A DNA stretch of 64,000 bases from Herbaspirillum sp. alder98 (GTDB lineage Bacteria > Pseudomonadota > Gammaproteobacteria > Burkholderiales > Burkholderiaceae_D), in NCBI RefSeq assembly GCF_020179755.1, contig NZ_JAIUCY010000012.1, positions 62,001-126,000 on the forward strand, given 5' to 3'. This document shows, in pieces, positions 43,225 through 56,114 of the stretch (its first letter is position 1; each line of letters begins with the position of its first letter). Below the pieces are notes generated by a model that worked only from the letters and a program-made list of their open reading frames with translations, searched no databases and had not been told where the DNA came from. Both the position numbers and the translations under genes were made by a program.

Positions 43225-43310
43225 GAAAGAAAAGATTATAACCGCGTTTTTTGCATTGTGGAAGCCCCTTTTTCACTCTCGGGATGACCTTATTGGCCCG
43301 GACGGCTATC

Positions 43311-43976
43311 ATGGCCACCATGCAAGCCCACTTCCCTGCCACCTCCATCGATCCCCGCCTCCAGGAAGAACGCATCCGCGACCAGGAGCGCAGCCGCATC
43401 GCGCGCGACCTGCACGATGAACTGGGGGCGCACCTGACCGGCATCGGCATGGCACTTGGCCAGTTGCGCGAACAGATCAACGATCACCCGGCCGCAGAAC
43501 AGGCCGACTACGCCCAGACCCTGTTGCACCGGGCCAATGACGCCTTGCACGCCGTCATTGATGGGTTGCGCCCGCCCATCGTCGAATTCGGCCTGGCCGA
43601 TACGCTGCAATGGGCCGCGCGCGAGTTCACCCGGCACAGCGGCATACCCTGCAGCGTGCAAGCACCGGCCGAGCTGGACGGTCTTGACGAGTCTGCGGTG
43701 CTGATGGTGCTGCGCATCGTGCGCGAGGCCTTGTCCAACGTGAGCCGCCATGCCCAGGCGCGCCAGGTTTCCCTCAGCGCGCGGCGCGATGGCAAGGGAA
43801 TCCACCTGCAGATTGCCGATGACGGGCGCGGCTTCGATGGCACCCATCCGCCCCGCCTGGGCCACGGCCTGGGCAACATGCGCCACCGGGCGCAAGCGCT
43901 GGGCGGCGGCTTGCAAATCTTCAGCACACCGGGCCAGGGAACGGTGGTCGTGCTCACGCTGCCTGTTGCTGGCTGA
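43311..43976 (+). CDS. Cytoplasmic histidine kinase, NarX/LiaS-type HisKA_3
   Basis: The about 221-residue protein has a HisKA_3 dimerisation segment with the H-box ERSRIARDLHDELGAHLTG (His35) and a HATPase domain with VLRIVREALSNVSRHAQA (N-box) and IADDGRGFDG (G1), then LGHGLGNMRHRAQALGG. There is no membrane helix or sensor domain, so any signal must come from a partner. The start is uncertain among several ATGs (43284, 43311, 43320), none with a strong ribosome-binding site. It is 53 bp before a NarL-type regulator, its likely partner. Confidence 0.88.
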   Translation: MATMQAHFPATSIDPRLQEERIRDQERSRIARDLHDELGAHLTGIGMALGQLREQINDHPAAEQADYAQTLLHRANDALHAVIDGLRPPIVEFGLADTLQWAAREFTRHSGIPCSVQAPAELDGLDESAVLMVLRIVREALSNVSRHAQARQVSLSARRDGKGIHLQIADDGRGFDGTHPPRLGHGLGNMRHRAQALGGGLQIFSTPGQGTVVVLTLPVAG

Positions 43977-44029
43977 GCGAACACTATAAAATACGGGCTC
44001 ACCGACTCGAGGGTCTGCGCCCTGCCCCC

Positions 44030-44683
44030 ATGAGCAAGAAAGCCACTGCCACCATCAAGGTCCTGATTGCCGACGACCACGCCATCGTGCGCGAGGGTCT
44101 GCGCCAGATCTGCGCCGGCTCCAAGGACATCGCAGTGACCGGCAACGCCGCCAACGGATCGGAGGCGATCAAGCTGGCCCGCGAAGGCGACGGCGACGTG
44201 ATGCTGCTCGACATCGTGCTGCCGGACCGCAGCGGCATCGAGATCCTCAAACAGATCCGCAAGGAGCACCCGCAACTGCCGGTGCTGATCCTGTCGATCC
44301 ATCGCGAAGACCAATACGCTATTCGCGCCCTCAAGGCGGGCGCTGCCGGCTTCCTGAACAAGCAGGTGGCACCGGCCGAGCTGCTGGCGGCGATCCGGCA
44401 GGCGGCCAGCGGGCGCAAGTACATCAGCCCGTCACTGGCCCAGGAGCTGGCCAACCAGATCGGCTTCGACCACGACACGCCGCTGCACGAGACGCTGTCC
44501 GATCGCGAATACCAGACCATGGTGATGATCGCCTCGGGCAAGACCGTCAGCGACATCGCCGCCGAGCTGTCGCTCTCGGTCAAGACCATCAGCATGTACC
44601 GCTCGCGAGTATTGGTGAAGATGAAGATGCGGCATAACGCCGAGCTGACGCATTACGCCCTGAAAAACAAACTGGTGGAATAA
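44030..44683 (+). CDS. NarL/UvrY-type response regulator
   Basis: The 217-residue protein has a receiver with the acidic pair in IADDHAIVREGL, the phospho-acceptor Asp61 in MLLDIVLPDRSG and the conserved Lys in AGFLNKQVAPAE. A LuxR-type helix-turn-helix follows (LSDREYQTMVMIASGKTVSDIAAELSLSVKTISMYRSRVLVKMKM). It follows the histidine kinase gene directly. The LSVKTISMYRSR recognition helix resembles UvrY/GacA-like regulators. Targets are unknown. Confidence 0.92.
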   Translation: MSKKATATIKVLIADDHAIVREGLRQICAGSKDIAVTGNAANGSEAIKLAREGDGDVMLLDIVLPDRSGIEILKQIRKEHPQLPVLILSIHREDQYAIRALKAGAAGFLNKQVAPAELLAAIRQAASGRKYISPSLAQELANQIGFDHDTPLHETLSDREYQTMVMIASGKTVSDIAAELSLSVKTISMYRSRVLVKMKMRHNAELTHYALKNKLVE

Positions 44684-44859
44684 AAGCCACACTTGGGACG
44701 CACATGCGAGCAGCAACCTCAAGTCGTGGTAAAAAGCGCCCCGGCCAAAATGGCTTGTCGGTAAAATGAAGCGTCATTTTTGGAGCGCCCGACGCCCGAA
44801 TCGATGCCGTCTCCGGGGGAGGTGCGGCCTGGCACGAAACCAACAAGATCATCAGCCGC

Positions 44860-46458
44860 ATGTCCAAGAAACCGTCCACGCTCACACCCGTCGAAATCGC
44901 ACGCGAAGCCTTCCAACGCCTAGGCACCCGTCGTATCGCCCCCACGCCCGAGGCGTATCGCATCGCCTACGAAGAAATCCAGGGCACCGCCTCCGATGTG
45001 CGGCCCGAGACGGTGCTGATGAATTTTGCCACGACCCTGGCCAAGCAGCCCGGCGAGAACGGCATGCTGGGCACCCGCCTGGTGCGCGCCCAGGAAACCG
45101 ACGACTGGCAGCAATACCAGCACCAACTCACCGAATTCGCCGAAGAAAACTGGAGCGGTCGCCCCTCGGTGCCCCATGGCGAGTTGATGCCGGTCGACCT
45201 CGAACGCCAGTTCATCCGCGACAGCAAGAAAGAGAAGATGCTGCGCGAGCTGCTGGCGCGGGTGCTGGTGTTCAACCTGCCCTCCTTGCTGGAAAACGCG
45301 CCGGAACTGGCCAACGAGGCCCGCAACGGCGGCCAGGACCTGAAGACGGCCTTTTCCGAACAGGCCATGAACGAGATCTCGAGCCGCATCAAGCAGCTGA
45401 GCTTCCAGATCGAACTCAAGACCGACGACATGGCCCAGCAGCAAGAACTGCTGATGCGCCTGTTCCTGCTGCTGCTGGAAAACATCAACGGCCTGCTGGA
45501 ATCGGGTTCGTGGCTGTCGAGCCAGATCGAGACAGTACAGGCTTTGATCACCGGCCCGATCAGCAAGACCTCGCTGGCCGACGCCACCAAGAACCTCAAG
45601 GAAGTGATCTACAAGCAAGGCCTGCTCAAGAACACGCTGTCCGAAGAGAAGGTGGTGGTCAAGAACATGATGCTGACCTTCGTCGACCGGCTTTCGGCGA
45701 TGGTCTCGACCACCAGCAATTACCAGAAGACCATCAGCGGTTTTTCGCAGCAAATCAGCCAGTCCGGCAACATCAGCGACCTCAATTCGGTGCTCACCGA
45801 CATCATGCGCGAGACCCAGAACGCGCAGGTCGAGGCGGAGCGCTCGCGCGATGCCATGCAGGATGCGCAGCAGGAAGTCGAACGGGCCGAAGCGCGCATC
45901 CAGACGCTCGAATCGCAACTGGTGCAGATGGGCGAACTGGTGCGGGAAGACCAGTTGACCGGCAGCCTGAACCGGCGCGGCATGGATGAATCGCTGGAAC
46001 GCGAGATCAGCAACGCCCAGCGCCACGATGCGCCGTTGTGCATCGCCCTGCTCGACCTGGACGATTTCAAGCGCATCAACGACACCCACGGCCACGCCAC
46101 CGGCGACGAAGTGCTGGTGCACATGGTCAAGGTCATCAAGGAAACCCTGCGCAAGCTGGACGTGATCGCCCGTTTCGGTGGTGAAGAATTCCTGGTGGTG
46201 ATGCCCGAGACCGACCCGCAGGATGCCGTGCAGATCATCACCCGGGTCCAGCGCGAGCTGACCAAGCGCATCTTCATGCACGAGAGCCAGCGCCTGTTGA
46301 TCACCTTCAGCGCCGGCGTCGCCCTGCACGAAAACGGCGAGACCCAGGCCGACCTGCTCAAGCGCGCCGACATGGCGCTCTATCGCGCCAAGGACGCCGG
46401 CAAGAACCGCATCGTGTTTGCCGATCCTGCCGGGTCGGGAAGTTCGGTGGCGTCGTAA
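44860..46458 (+). CDS. Soluble diguanylate cyclase with a long coiled-coil N-terminus
   Basis: The 532-residue protein has no membrane segment. The first about 355 residues are helical, ending in a coiled coil (AEARIQTLESQLVQMGEL). A GGDEF domain follows with catalytic GGEEF at 440-444 and an I-site RKLD at 431-434. It is predicted to make c-di-GMP with product inhibition. The N-terminal region, with PVEIAREAFQRLGTRRIAPTPEAYRIAYEEI, recurs in other betaproteobacterial cyclases, but its ligand is unknown. It lies 176 bp after the response regulator gene and may be independently expressed. Confidence 0.92.
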   Translation: MSKKPSTLTPVEIAREAFQRLGTRRIAPTPEAYRIAYEEIQGTASDVRPETVLMNFATTLAKQPGENGMLGTRLVRAQETDDWQQYQHQLTEFAEENWSGRPSVPHGELMPVDLERQFIRDSKKEKMLRELLARVLVFNLPSLLENAPELANEARNGGQDLKTAFSEQAMNEISSRIKQLSFQIELKTDDMAQQQELLMRLFLLLLENINGLLESGSWLSSQIETVQALITGPISKTSLADATKNLKEVIYKQGLLKNTLSEEKVVVKNMMLTFVDRLSAMVSTTSNYQKTISGFSQQISQSGNISDLNSVLTDIMRETQNAQVEAERSRDAMQDAQQEVERAEARIQTLESQLVQMGELVREDQLTGSLNRRGMDESLEREISNAQRHDAPLCIALLDLDDFKRINDTHGHATGDEVLVHMVKVIKETLRKLDVIARFGGEEFLVVMPETDPQDAVQIITRVQRELTKRIFMHESQRLLITFSAGVALHENGETQADLLKRADMALYRAKDAGKNRIVFADPAGSGSSVAS

Positions 46459-46472
46459 GTTCGGGCGTTACG

Positions 46473-46556
46473 ACACTGGGTACCGGCATTCGCCGGCACG
46501 ACGGGAAACGTTTCAATCAACCGCCGTCGCCCTGACGAAAGTCAGGGCCCAGCGTC
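46473..46556. repeat. Inverted pair of REP-like elements
   Basis: Two about 33-bp arms (46473-46504 and 46523-46556) point toward each other. Both read, outward to inward, as AC-x-CTGGG then an inner hairpin with a TTCG loop then CGACGG. The inner stems differ (CCGGC/GCCGG and CCTGAC/GTCAGG), so the pairs are covarying. This is the shape of a betaproteobacterial REP/BIME element. It sits between the diguanylate cyclase and pnuC stops and may also act as a terminator. Confidence 0.6.
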
Positions 46557-46570
46557 GTTCGCCGCACGTC

Positions 46571-47176
46571 TCAAGAAAAGTTGTCCAGGCTTTCAGCTTT
46601 CCAGCGCCGCCATCCCGCCACCGCCATCAGCACGAACAGGCCATACAGAATCGCGGTCAGCGTGAGGTGCTTGTACAGGTACAGGCCGACATAGAGCACA
46701 TCCACCACGATCCAGACCAGCCAGTTCTCGATCTTCTTGCGCGACAGCAGGAACTGCCCGACCAAGCTGCCCGCCGTCAGGAAGCCATCCATATGCGGCA
46801 CATCGGTATCGGTAAAGCGGCGCAGGAACATCGACAGCAGCCCGAAACCGGCCAGCCAGACCAGGGGCATGAGCATCCACCCGATGCGCGAGAGCCGCGA
46901 CACTTCAAGCTGGCGCTGCGCCGTGCCGCCATGCAGCCACTGATGCCAGCCCCAGATCGATACCGCCACGAAGACGAACTGCAGGCCGCAATCGCCATAC
47001 AGCCGCGCGTTGGCAAAGACGGCCGCGTACAGCAGCGACGACAGGATGGAAAACAGCCAGGCCCAGTGGTTCTGGCGGATGTTGAGCCATACGGTAAGCG
47101 CCGCCAGCAGGAACGACAGCAGCTCCAGCGGCGTAGTCGTCAAGCCGAACAACGACAGCGATGTATCAAGGCTCAT
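46571..47176 (-). CDS. pnuC: PnuC-type nicotinamide riboside transporter
   Basis: The 201-residue protein has about seven membrane helices and PnuC features: LAALTVWLNIRQNHWAWLFSI, the WGWHQWL substrate-site segment (about 75-81), and IENWLVWIVVDVLYVGLYLYK near the C-terminus. It is expected to bring in nicotinamide riboside for NAD synthesis. It lies 30 bp downstream of ftsB on the same strand, so some read-through from the pyrG-kdsA-eno-ftsB unit is possible. No NadR-type regulator or riboswitch was seen. Thiamine or riboflavin variants of PnuC exist, so the substrate is not certain. Confidence 0.87.
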   Translation of the reverse strand: MSLDTSLSLFGLTTTPLELLSFLLAALTVWLNIRQNHWAWLFSILSSLLYAAVFANARLYGDCGLQFVFVAVSIWGWHQWLHGGTAQRQLEVSRLSRIGWMLMPLVWLAGFGLLSMFLRRFTDTDVPHMDGFLTAGSLVGQFLLSRKKIENWLVWIVVDVLYVGLYLYKHLTLTAILYGLFVLMAVAGWRRWKAESLDNFS

Positions 47177-47205
47177 CGGGACCAGACCAGGATGGGATGG
47201 AAAAA

Positions 47206-47592
47206 CTAAGGCGCCGGCTTGGCGGCCTCGGGCGCGGTGGCCGGGACGGATACGCTATTGGGCTGCCCTGAACCGGGCATGTAGGGATTGGGGTTGGGCG
47301 AAGCCATGGGTTTGCCGGAGGCGCCATCGAGCACCTGCACGAAGACTTCGTTCTGCTTGATCATGCCCAGCTCGAAGCGCGCACGCTCTTCGACCGCACC
47401 ACGACTCTGCTTGAGGTCGTCCACTTCGGAGGCCAGCTTGGCATTGCGCTGCCTGAGCTCCTCGTTCTTCTTGCGTGCCTGCTGCGCCTGGCGGTCCAGC
47501 TCCCAGACCTTGAGCCATCCGCCCTTGCCGAGCCAAAGCGGATACTGAATCAGTACCAGGAGCAACGACAGGCAAAGAATGATGAGGCGCAT
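47206..47592 (-). CDS. ftsB: Cell division protein FtsB
   Basis: The 128-residue bitopic protein has a short cytoplasmic start, one membrane helix ([20 protein letters not shown]) and a periplasmic leucine-zipper coiled coil (about 30-65, with [22 protein letters not shown]). The conserved [24 protein letters not shown] follows, and then a proline-rich tail of about 35 residues, common in betaproteobacteria. FtsB joins FtsL and FtsQ to activate septal wall synthesis. It lies 48 bp after eno, the conserved eno-ftsB arrangement. Confidence 0.94.
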   Translation of the reverse strand: MRLIILCLSLLLVLIQYPLWLGKGGWLKVWELDRQAQQARKKNEELRQRNAKLASEVDDLKQSRGAVEERARFELGMIKQNEVFVQVLDGASGKPMASPNPNPYMPGSGQPNSVSVPATAPEAAKPAP

Positions 47593-47640
47593 GGCCGGGA
47601 GCTTTCGCGGAGGGCGCGGCGTAAACCGCGCCCTGACTGC

Positions 47641-48936
<1,296 letters not shown>

Positions 48937-49044
48937 TCAAGGTTTTAAAAATTGTTGGCGGGTGCATCCGGTGCAAACGGGCTTGGTTTGAACCCGCCCC
49001 CTGCACACGATGAAACGGCCGCCAGCGGCAGCCGTTTGTTGCTA

Positions 49045-51590
<2,546 letters not shown>

Positions 51591-51676
51591 TTATACCCCA
51601 AAGCGCTCGCTTTTTTAATCCCCCCTGCGCCGATAATTGGCCCGCCCGCCGCGCCCGATATTGCCAGGCAAGAACA

Positions 51677-52498
51677 TCAGCGCGCGGGAGCGCCCTGCCC
51701 GGCCGCCAGCAACTGGCCGATCATCGCATGGGTGGCGGCAGCGGCCGCCAGCGGCGACTCCATCGGAAACAGATGACCACCGGGGATTTGCAGGAAGTGC
51801 CCGCCCACCAACCGGCGCGTGGCATCCAGCCCGGCCAGGCGGCACTCGGCCGAATCGACGCCACCGATAAAACCGACCGGCACCGGGAACGGCCGCGTGC
51901 TGAGCCGTCCCAGGTGATGCGGAATGGTGCGATAGACCTGGGTCTCGGCCTCACGCGTAAAGCGCAGCCGCACCCCGCCCTGCCCGCTCTGTTCCACCCC
52001 GTGCTCGACATAATCGCGCAAGACCCGCTGCGGCCACGCTGCGAACAGGGCCTTGGCGGCGTAATGCTGGTAGGCGCTTTCGATATCGGGCCAGGCATTG
52101 CGCCGGCGCGCCGAGGCGGCCGCCGGCGAGCGCCGGCCATCGAGCCGCAACAGCTTGGCCAGTCGCAGCGCCGAGGCGCGCCAACCGGCCACGATCGGCG
52201 AATCGAGCAAGACCACGCAACGCGTCAGATCGGGACGCTGGCGCGCTGCCATCAGGGCCAGGATGCCGCCCATCGAATGCCCCACCAGGATCACCGGCGC
52301 CGGATAGCTGCGCTCCAGTTCTTCCACCAGCTCGCAGGCCAGGCGGCGCCAGCCGTCATCGACCGGGAAGCGCGGATTGTGCGCATGCAGCGGCAAGGCC
52401 CGTACGTCGTAGTGCTGGCGCAGTTGTTCGAACAACATGCCATAGGTCCCGGCGGGATAACTGTTGGCATGGACAAAATGAAGGATGGGGAGCGACAT
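51677..52498 (-). CDS. Alpha/beta hydrolase
   Basis: The 273-residue cytoplasmic protein has the hydrolase fold marks: the oxyanion-strand LHFVHANSYPAGTYG, the nucleophile Ser75 in LVGHSMGG, the acid likely in GFIGGVDSAECR, and a C-terminal His in QIPGGHLFPMESP. The ATG at 52498 follows GGGGAGCG and was preferred over an upstream ATG. The substrate is unknown. It is on the same strand as comEC with a 94-bp gap. Confidence 0.88.
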   Translation of the reverse strand: MSLPILHFVHANSYPAGTYGMLFEQLRQHYDVRALPLHAHNPRFPVDDGWRRLACELVEELERSYPAPVILVGHSMGGILALMAARQRPDLTRCVVLLDSPIVAGWRASALRLAKLLRLDGRRSPAAASARRRNAWPDIESAYQHYAAKALFAAWPQRVLRDYVEHGVEQSGQGGVRLRFTREAETQVYRTIPHHLGRLSTRPFPVPVGFIGGVDSAECRLAGLDATRRLVGGHFLQIPGGHLFPMESPLAAAAATHAMIGQLLAAGQGAPAR

Positions 52499-52592
52499 CG
52501 TCTGGTCAGGCTGGCAGGCGGCAATGCCGGCCAGCATAGCAAAACGGCCGGCGCCGCGAGCGTGCTATTTTTTCAGATCGCGAAATGCCCGC

Positions 52593-55070
52593 TCAGCGGC
52601 CATACCAGTAACGCGCGTGCTCCTGGCGATACTCTTCGGCCACCAGCTGGTCGCCGAAATTGAGCGTGATGGCGCCCGACTGGTCGGTGCGCAGCGTGCG
52701 GATACCCAGCGCCCGGTAGCGCGCATCGATCTCGGGCCGCGGATGGCCGAACCGGTTGCGATAGCCCACCTGGAACAACGCCAGCTCGGGATGCACGGCG
52801 CGCAGGAAAGGTTCGGTCGACGAGGTATTGCTGCCGTGATGCGGCGCCAGCAAGACCGTGGCCCGCAATTGATCGGCGTTGGGCCCCTCGACCAGGTGTT
52901 CTTCCTGCAAGGCCTCGATGTCGCCCGCCAGCAGGATAGCCTGGCGGCCGATCTGCACCTTCAAAACGCAACTGCGGGCATTGGGCTTCCACTTGTCGCT
53001 TTCGTAACTCTGCGCCGTGGGGTGCAGCATGGTGAAGCCGATGCCGTCCCAGTTCCACGACTGGCCCGCCTCGCAGCGCTGGTGATGGGGCGAGGCCCGC
53101 TGAATCGGGTGCCCGGCCGGCAACGACGAATAGACACTGTCGACCTCCACTGCGCCAAACAGCGACAGCGCCCCGCCGGAATGATCGATGTCGCTATGCG
53201 AAATCACTACCCGGTCGAGCCGGTCGATTCCGCGCGCCCGCAGGTACGGCAAGATCACCCGCGAGGCGCCATCGGAATGGGTGCCGTAAGCCGGGCCGGT
53301 GTCGTACAGCAAGCGGTGGCCCGGCGTTTCCACCAGCAGCCCCATGCCCTGGCCGATATCGAACGCGGTCACGCGCAGGTTGCCATCGGCCGGCGCAGTC
53401 GCCGGATTGAGCAGCAGCGGCAGCCAGCCGAACCAGCCCAGCCAGCGCGCAGGCCAGCCGCGTGGCGCCAGTACCAGCGCGGTGCCGCCAGCGGCCAGCA
53501 AGAACATCCACCAGCTCGGCAGCGGCGCGCGCCACACGGCAAACGGCCATTGGTCGAGCCACTGCAGAAAGCCCGCCAGCCAGGCCAGCAGCGCATGCGG
53601 CACCAGCAGCACCCATTCGGCGGCAAACGCCGGCAACACGCTGCCGAACAGCGACAGCGGCGTGATCACCAGGCCCACCAGGGGAATCGCCACCGCGTTG
53701 GCAATCGGGCTGACCAGCGAATATTGTCCGAACAACAGCATCGTCAGCGGCACCAGACCCAGCGTAACCAGGTACTGGGCACGCGCGCCGGTCTTGATCG
53801 ACAACCATAGCTTCTGCCACCAGCGCACGCTGGCGGCGGCCTGCATCGCATGATGCGGACGCATGCGCCCCACCGTGCCATACAGCAGCAGCGCCACGGC
53901 GCCGAACGACAGCCAGAACCCCGGCCACAATACCGACCACGGATCGAGCAGCAGGACCGCGCCCAGCGCCAGGCACAGCACCAGCGAGATGCGCACGAAG
54001 CGCCCGCTCCAGAACGCCACGCCCAGCACCAGCAGCATGTAGAAGGTACGCTGCGCCGGCACCTCGAAACCGGCCAGCAGCACATATAACAAGGCGGTGC
54101 CGATACCGGCGATCACGGCCACCTTCTGCGCCGGCATGATCAGGGGCAGGCGCCTGCCGGCCACCCGTGAGCGACGCCACAACCAGCTGGCCAGCGCCCC
54201 GGCCAGGCCCGCCAGCATGGTGATATGCAAACCCGATATCGCCATCAGGTGGCCGATGCCGGTACGCTGGAACACGCCCCAGTCGGCCTGGCTGATGCCA
54301 CGCTGGTCGCCCATCACCAACGCCGCCACCACCGGCGCATAGGGCTGGCCGGACAGCGCCGTCATGATGCGGTCGCGCAACCAGCCACGCGCCAGTTCGA
54401 TGACGTGCGACGGCGTCCAGACAAAGGCATCCAGCCGGTGATTGCCGGTGCCTGGCCCGGAGCCGGCGGCATCCACCACATAGCCGGTGGCGCGCACGTC
54501 GTCCTGCAGCAACCAGACTTCATAATCGAAACCATCCGGATTGGCGTGCCCGTGCGGACGCTTCAGGCGCACCGTCAGGCGCCAGCGCGCGCCGGGCCTG
54601 AGGTCGCCCGCCATCTGGCGCGCCGGAGCAGCCTCTTCGCCATCCTCGGCGGGCGCCTGCACCCGGCGGTTGCCGTACCAGGCCAGCGCCAGCCGTGGCG
54701 GCACCTGCGGCACCACCAGCCCCTGCATCACCACCTGCTCGACATCGAAACGAAACCGTACCCCCAGCGCTGTGCGATCCGGCAGGTCGGCCACGGTGCC
54801 GATGACGGTGATGTCGCGCCCTTCCCATGCCTTCGGCAATTCCTGGTCGAGATAATAGTGCGCGAAGGCGGCGGCCCACAGGAAACCCAGCCAGGCGCCG
54901 CAGGTCAGCAGCAAGGGCACGCGCAGCATGGGTTTCCAGAAGCGCCAGGCGGTGTAGCCCAGCAACGCCGCCAGCAGCAGTCCCAGCACATACCATTCGA
55001 TGCCGGGCAGTTGCGCCTGCGTCTGCAACAGGCCGATACCGAGCGCAAAGCCGATGATGAGACTTCGCAT
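52593..55070 (-). CDS. comEC: ComEC/Rec2 competence DNA-uptake channel
   Basis: The 825-residue protein has the three ComEC parts. These are an N-terminal OB-fold-containing region, a polytopic competence domain (GDQRGISQADWGVFQRTGIGHLMAISGLHITMLAG is the family signature), and a C-terminal metallo-beta-lactamase-like domain with FDIGQGMGLLVETPGHRLLYDTG and VISHSDIDHSGG, then LLAPHHGSNTSS. It moves single-stranded DNA across the inner membrane. The start ATG overlaps the tatD stop by 1 bp (TGATG). The metal-ligand HSDIDHSGG is intact, so nuclease activity is possible. Confidence 0.93.
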   Translation of the reverse strand: MRSLIIGFALGIGLLQTQAQLPGIEWYVLGLLLAALLGYTAWRFWKPMLRVPLLLTCGAWLGFLWAAAFAHYYLDQELPKAWEGRDITVIGTVADLPDRTALGVRFRFDVEQVVMQGLVVPQVPPRLALAWYGNRRVQAPAEDGEEAAPARQMAGDLRPGARWRLTVRLKRPHGHANPDGFDYEVWLLQDDVRATGYVVDAAGSGPGTGNHRLDAFVWTPSHVIELARGWLRDRIMTALSGQPYAPVVAALVMGDQRGISQADWGVFQRTGIGHLMAISGLHITMLAGLAGALASWLWRRSRVAGRRLPLIMPAQKVAVIAGIGTALLYVLLAGFEVPAQRTFYMLLVLGVAFWSGRFVRISLVLCLALGAVLLLDPWSVLWPGFWLSFGAVALLLYGTVGRMRPHHAMQAAASVRWWQKLWLSIKTGARAQYLVTLGLVPLTMLLFGQYSLVSPIANAVAIPLVGLVITPLSLFGSVLPAFAAEWVLLVPHALLAWLAGFLQWLDQWPFAVWRAPLPSWWMFLLAAGGTALVLAPRGWPARWLGWFGWLPLLLNPATAPADGNLRVTAFDIGQGMGLLVETPGHRLLYDTGPAYGTHSDGASRVILPYLRARGIDRLDRVVISHSDIDHSGGALSLFGAVEVDSVYSSLPAGHPIQRASPHHQRCEAGQSWNWDGIGFTMLHPTAQSYESDKWKPNARSCVLKVQIGRQAILLAGDIEALQEEHLVEGPNADQLRATVLLAPHHGSNTSSTEPFLRAVHPELALFQVGYRNRFGHPRPEIDARYRALGIRTLRTDQSGAITLNFGDQLVAEEYRQEHARYWYGR

Positions 55071-55876
55071 CAGAGCGCCAATCCCGAATGCGCCAGGCGC
55101 GGCAAGGCGGCCAGCGCCGCCGCCGTGCTGGCGCTGGCGATCTGATCCGGCGTCATGCCGCGCAACTCGGCCAGGGTCTGGCCGATGCGCGGAATCTGGT
55201 CCGGCGTATTGACTTCGGGATGACGCCAGGCCGGCGCGATATCAGGGGCGTCGGTCTCCAGCACCAGCGACGACAGCGGCAGGTCGCTGGCCAGGCGCCG
55301 AATCTGCAGCGCCCTTGGAAACGTCATGGCGCCGCCGAAACCCAGGTGCAGCCCCAGCCCGATATAGGCTTCGGCCTGCTGGAAGCTGCCATTGAAAGCG
55401 TGCGCGATGCCACCCGGCACGCGGATGCGGCGCAAATGCTTGAGGACGATGTCTTGCGAACGGCGCACATGCAGCAGCACCGGCAGCGCGAAATCGCGCG
55501 CCAGCTTGAGCTGCTCGGCCAGAAACAGCTCCTGTTTCTCGCGCATGGCGGGCTCTTTCAGCTGCGGCACGAAGAAATCAAGCCCGATCTCGCCGATGCC
55601 GACGAACAGCGGATCGTCCATGGCGCGGGCGACAGCGGCGCGCAAGGCGACCAGATCTGACTCCTGCGCGGTCGGCACGAACAGTGGATGGATACCCAGC
55701 GCGTAGACGCCGTTGCCGACTGCGCGCGCTAGTTGCGCGACGGTGTCGAAATTGAAACGGGCGATGGCCGGAATGACGATCGCGCCCACGCCAGCGGCGG
55801 CGGCCTGCTCTGCGACAGCGGCAGAACGGGCACCGAATTCACCGGCATCGAGATGGCAATGCGTGTCGACCCACAT
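55070..55876 (-). CDS. tatD: TatD-family metal-dependent hydrolase
   Basis: The 268-residue TIM-barrel metal hydrolase has the first metal site WVDTHCHLD, a Glu ligand in FVGIGEIGLDFF, His in LPVLLHVRRSQD and GIAHAFNGS, and Asp in LVLETDAPDI. TatD-like enzymes are deoxyribonucleases. Its link to comEC (1-bp overlap) fits a DNA-processing role but does not show one. The subgroup (TatD, YcfH, YjjV) cannot be fixed from sequence; it is nearest the YjjV-like proteins in the AHAFNGS motif, by impression. Confidence 0.88.
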   Translation of the reverse strand: MWVDTHCHLDAGEFGARSAAVAEQAAAAGVGAIVIPAIARFNFDTVAQLARAVGNGVYALGIHPLFVPTAQESDLVALRAAVARAMDDPLFVGIGEIGLDFFVPQLKEPAMREKQELFLAEQLKLARDFALPVLLHVRRSQDIVLKHLRRIRVPGGIAHAFNGSFQQAEAYIGLGLHLGFGGAMTFPRALQIRRLASDLPLSSLVLETDAPDIAPAWRHPEVNTPDQIPRIGQTLAELRGMTPDQIASASTAAALAALPRLAHSGLAL

Positions 55877-56069
55877 GGATATGCGTTGAAATCAAAACTT
55901 GCGCTGGACTGCTTCAAACCTGATGCGGCGCCGACCGGCATCGTCTTCGATGCTTCTGGAGGGCATGCCGCGCCCCGTATGCGGAAGTGTAGCGCCTAAC
56001 CCGAGGCCGCGCCGCCTTAACACTTGCAAAGACGACCGCAAAACCGAATTCGGACGCCACGCCCAATAA

Positions 56070-56097
56070 AAAAGGACGCAACGTGCTGCGTCCTTTT
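56070..56097 (-). terminator. Rho-independent terminator of argE
   Basis: AAAAGGACGCA and TGCGTCCTTTT form a stem with a 6-nt loop; on the minus strand it is followed by T-rich sequence. It is 18 bp after the argE stop and may also work on the plus strand. Confidence 0.9.
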
Positions 56098-56114
56098 ACT
56101 TACACCCCGTTGTC

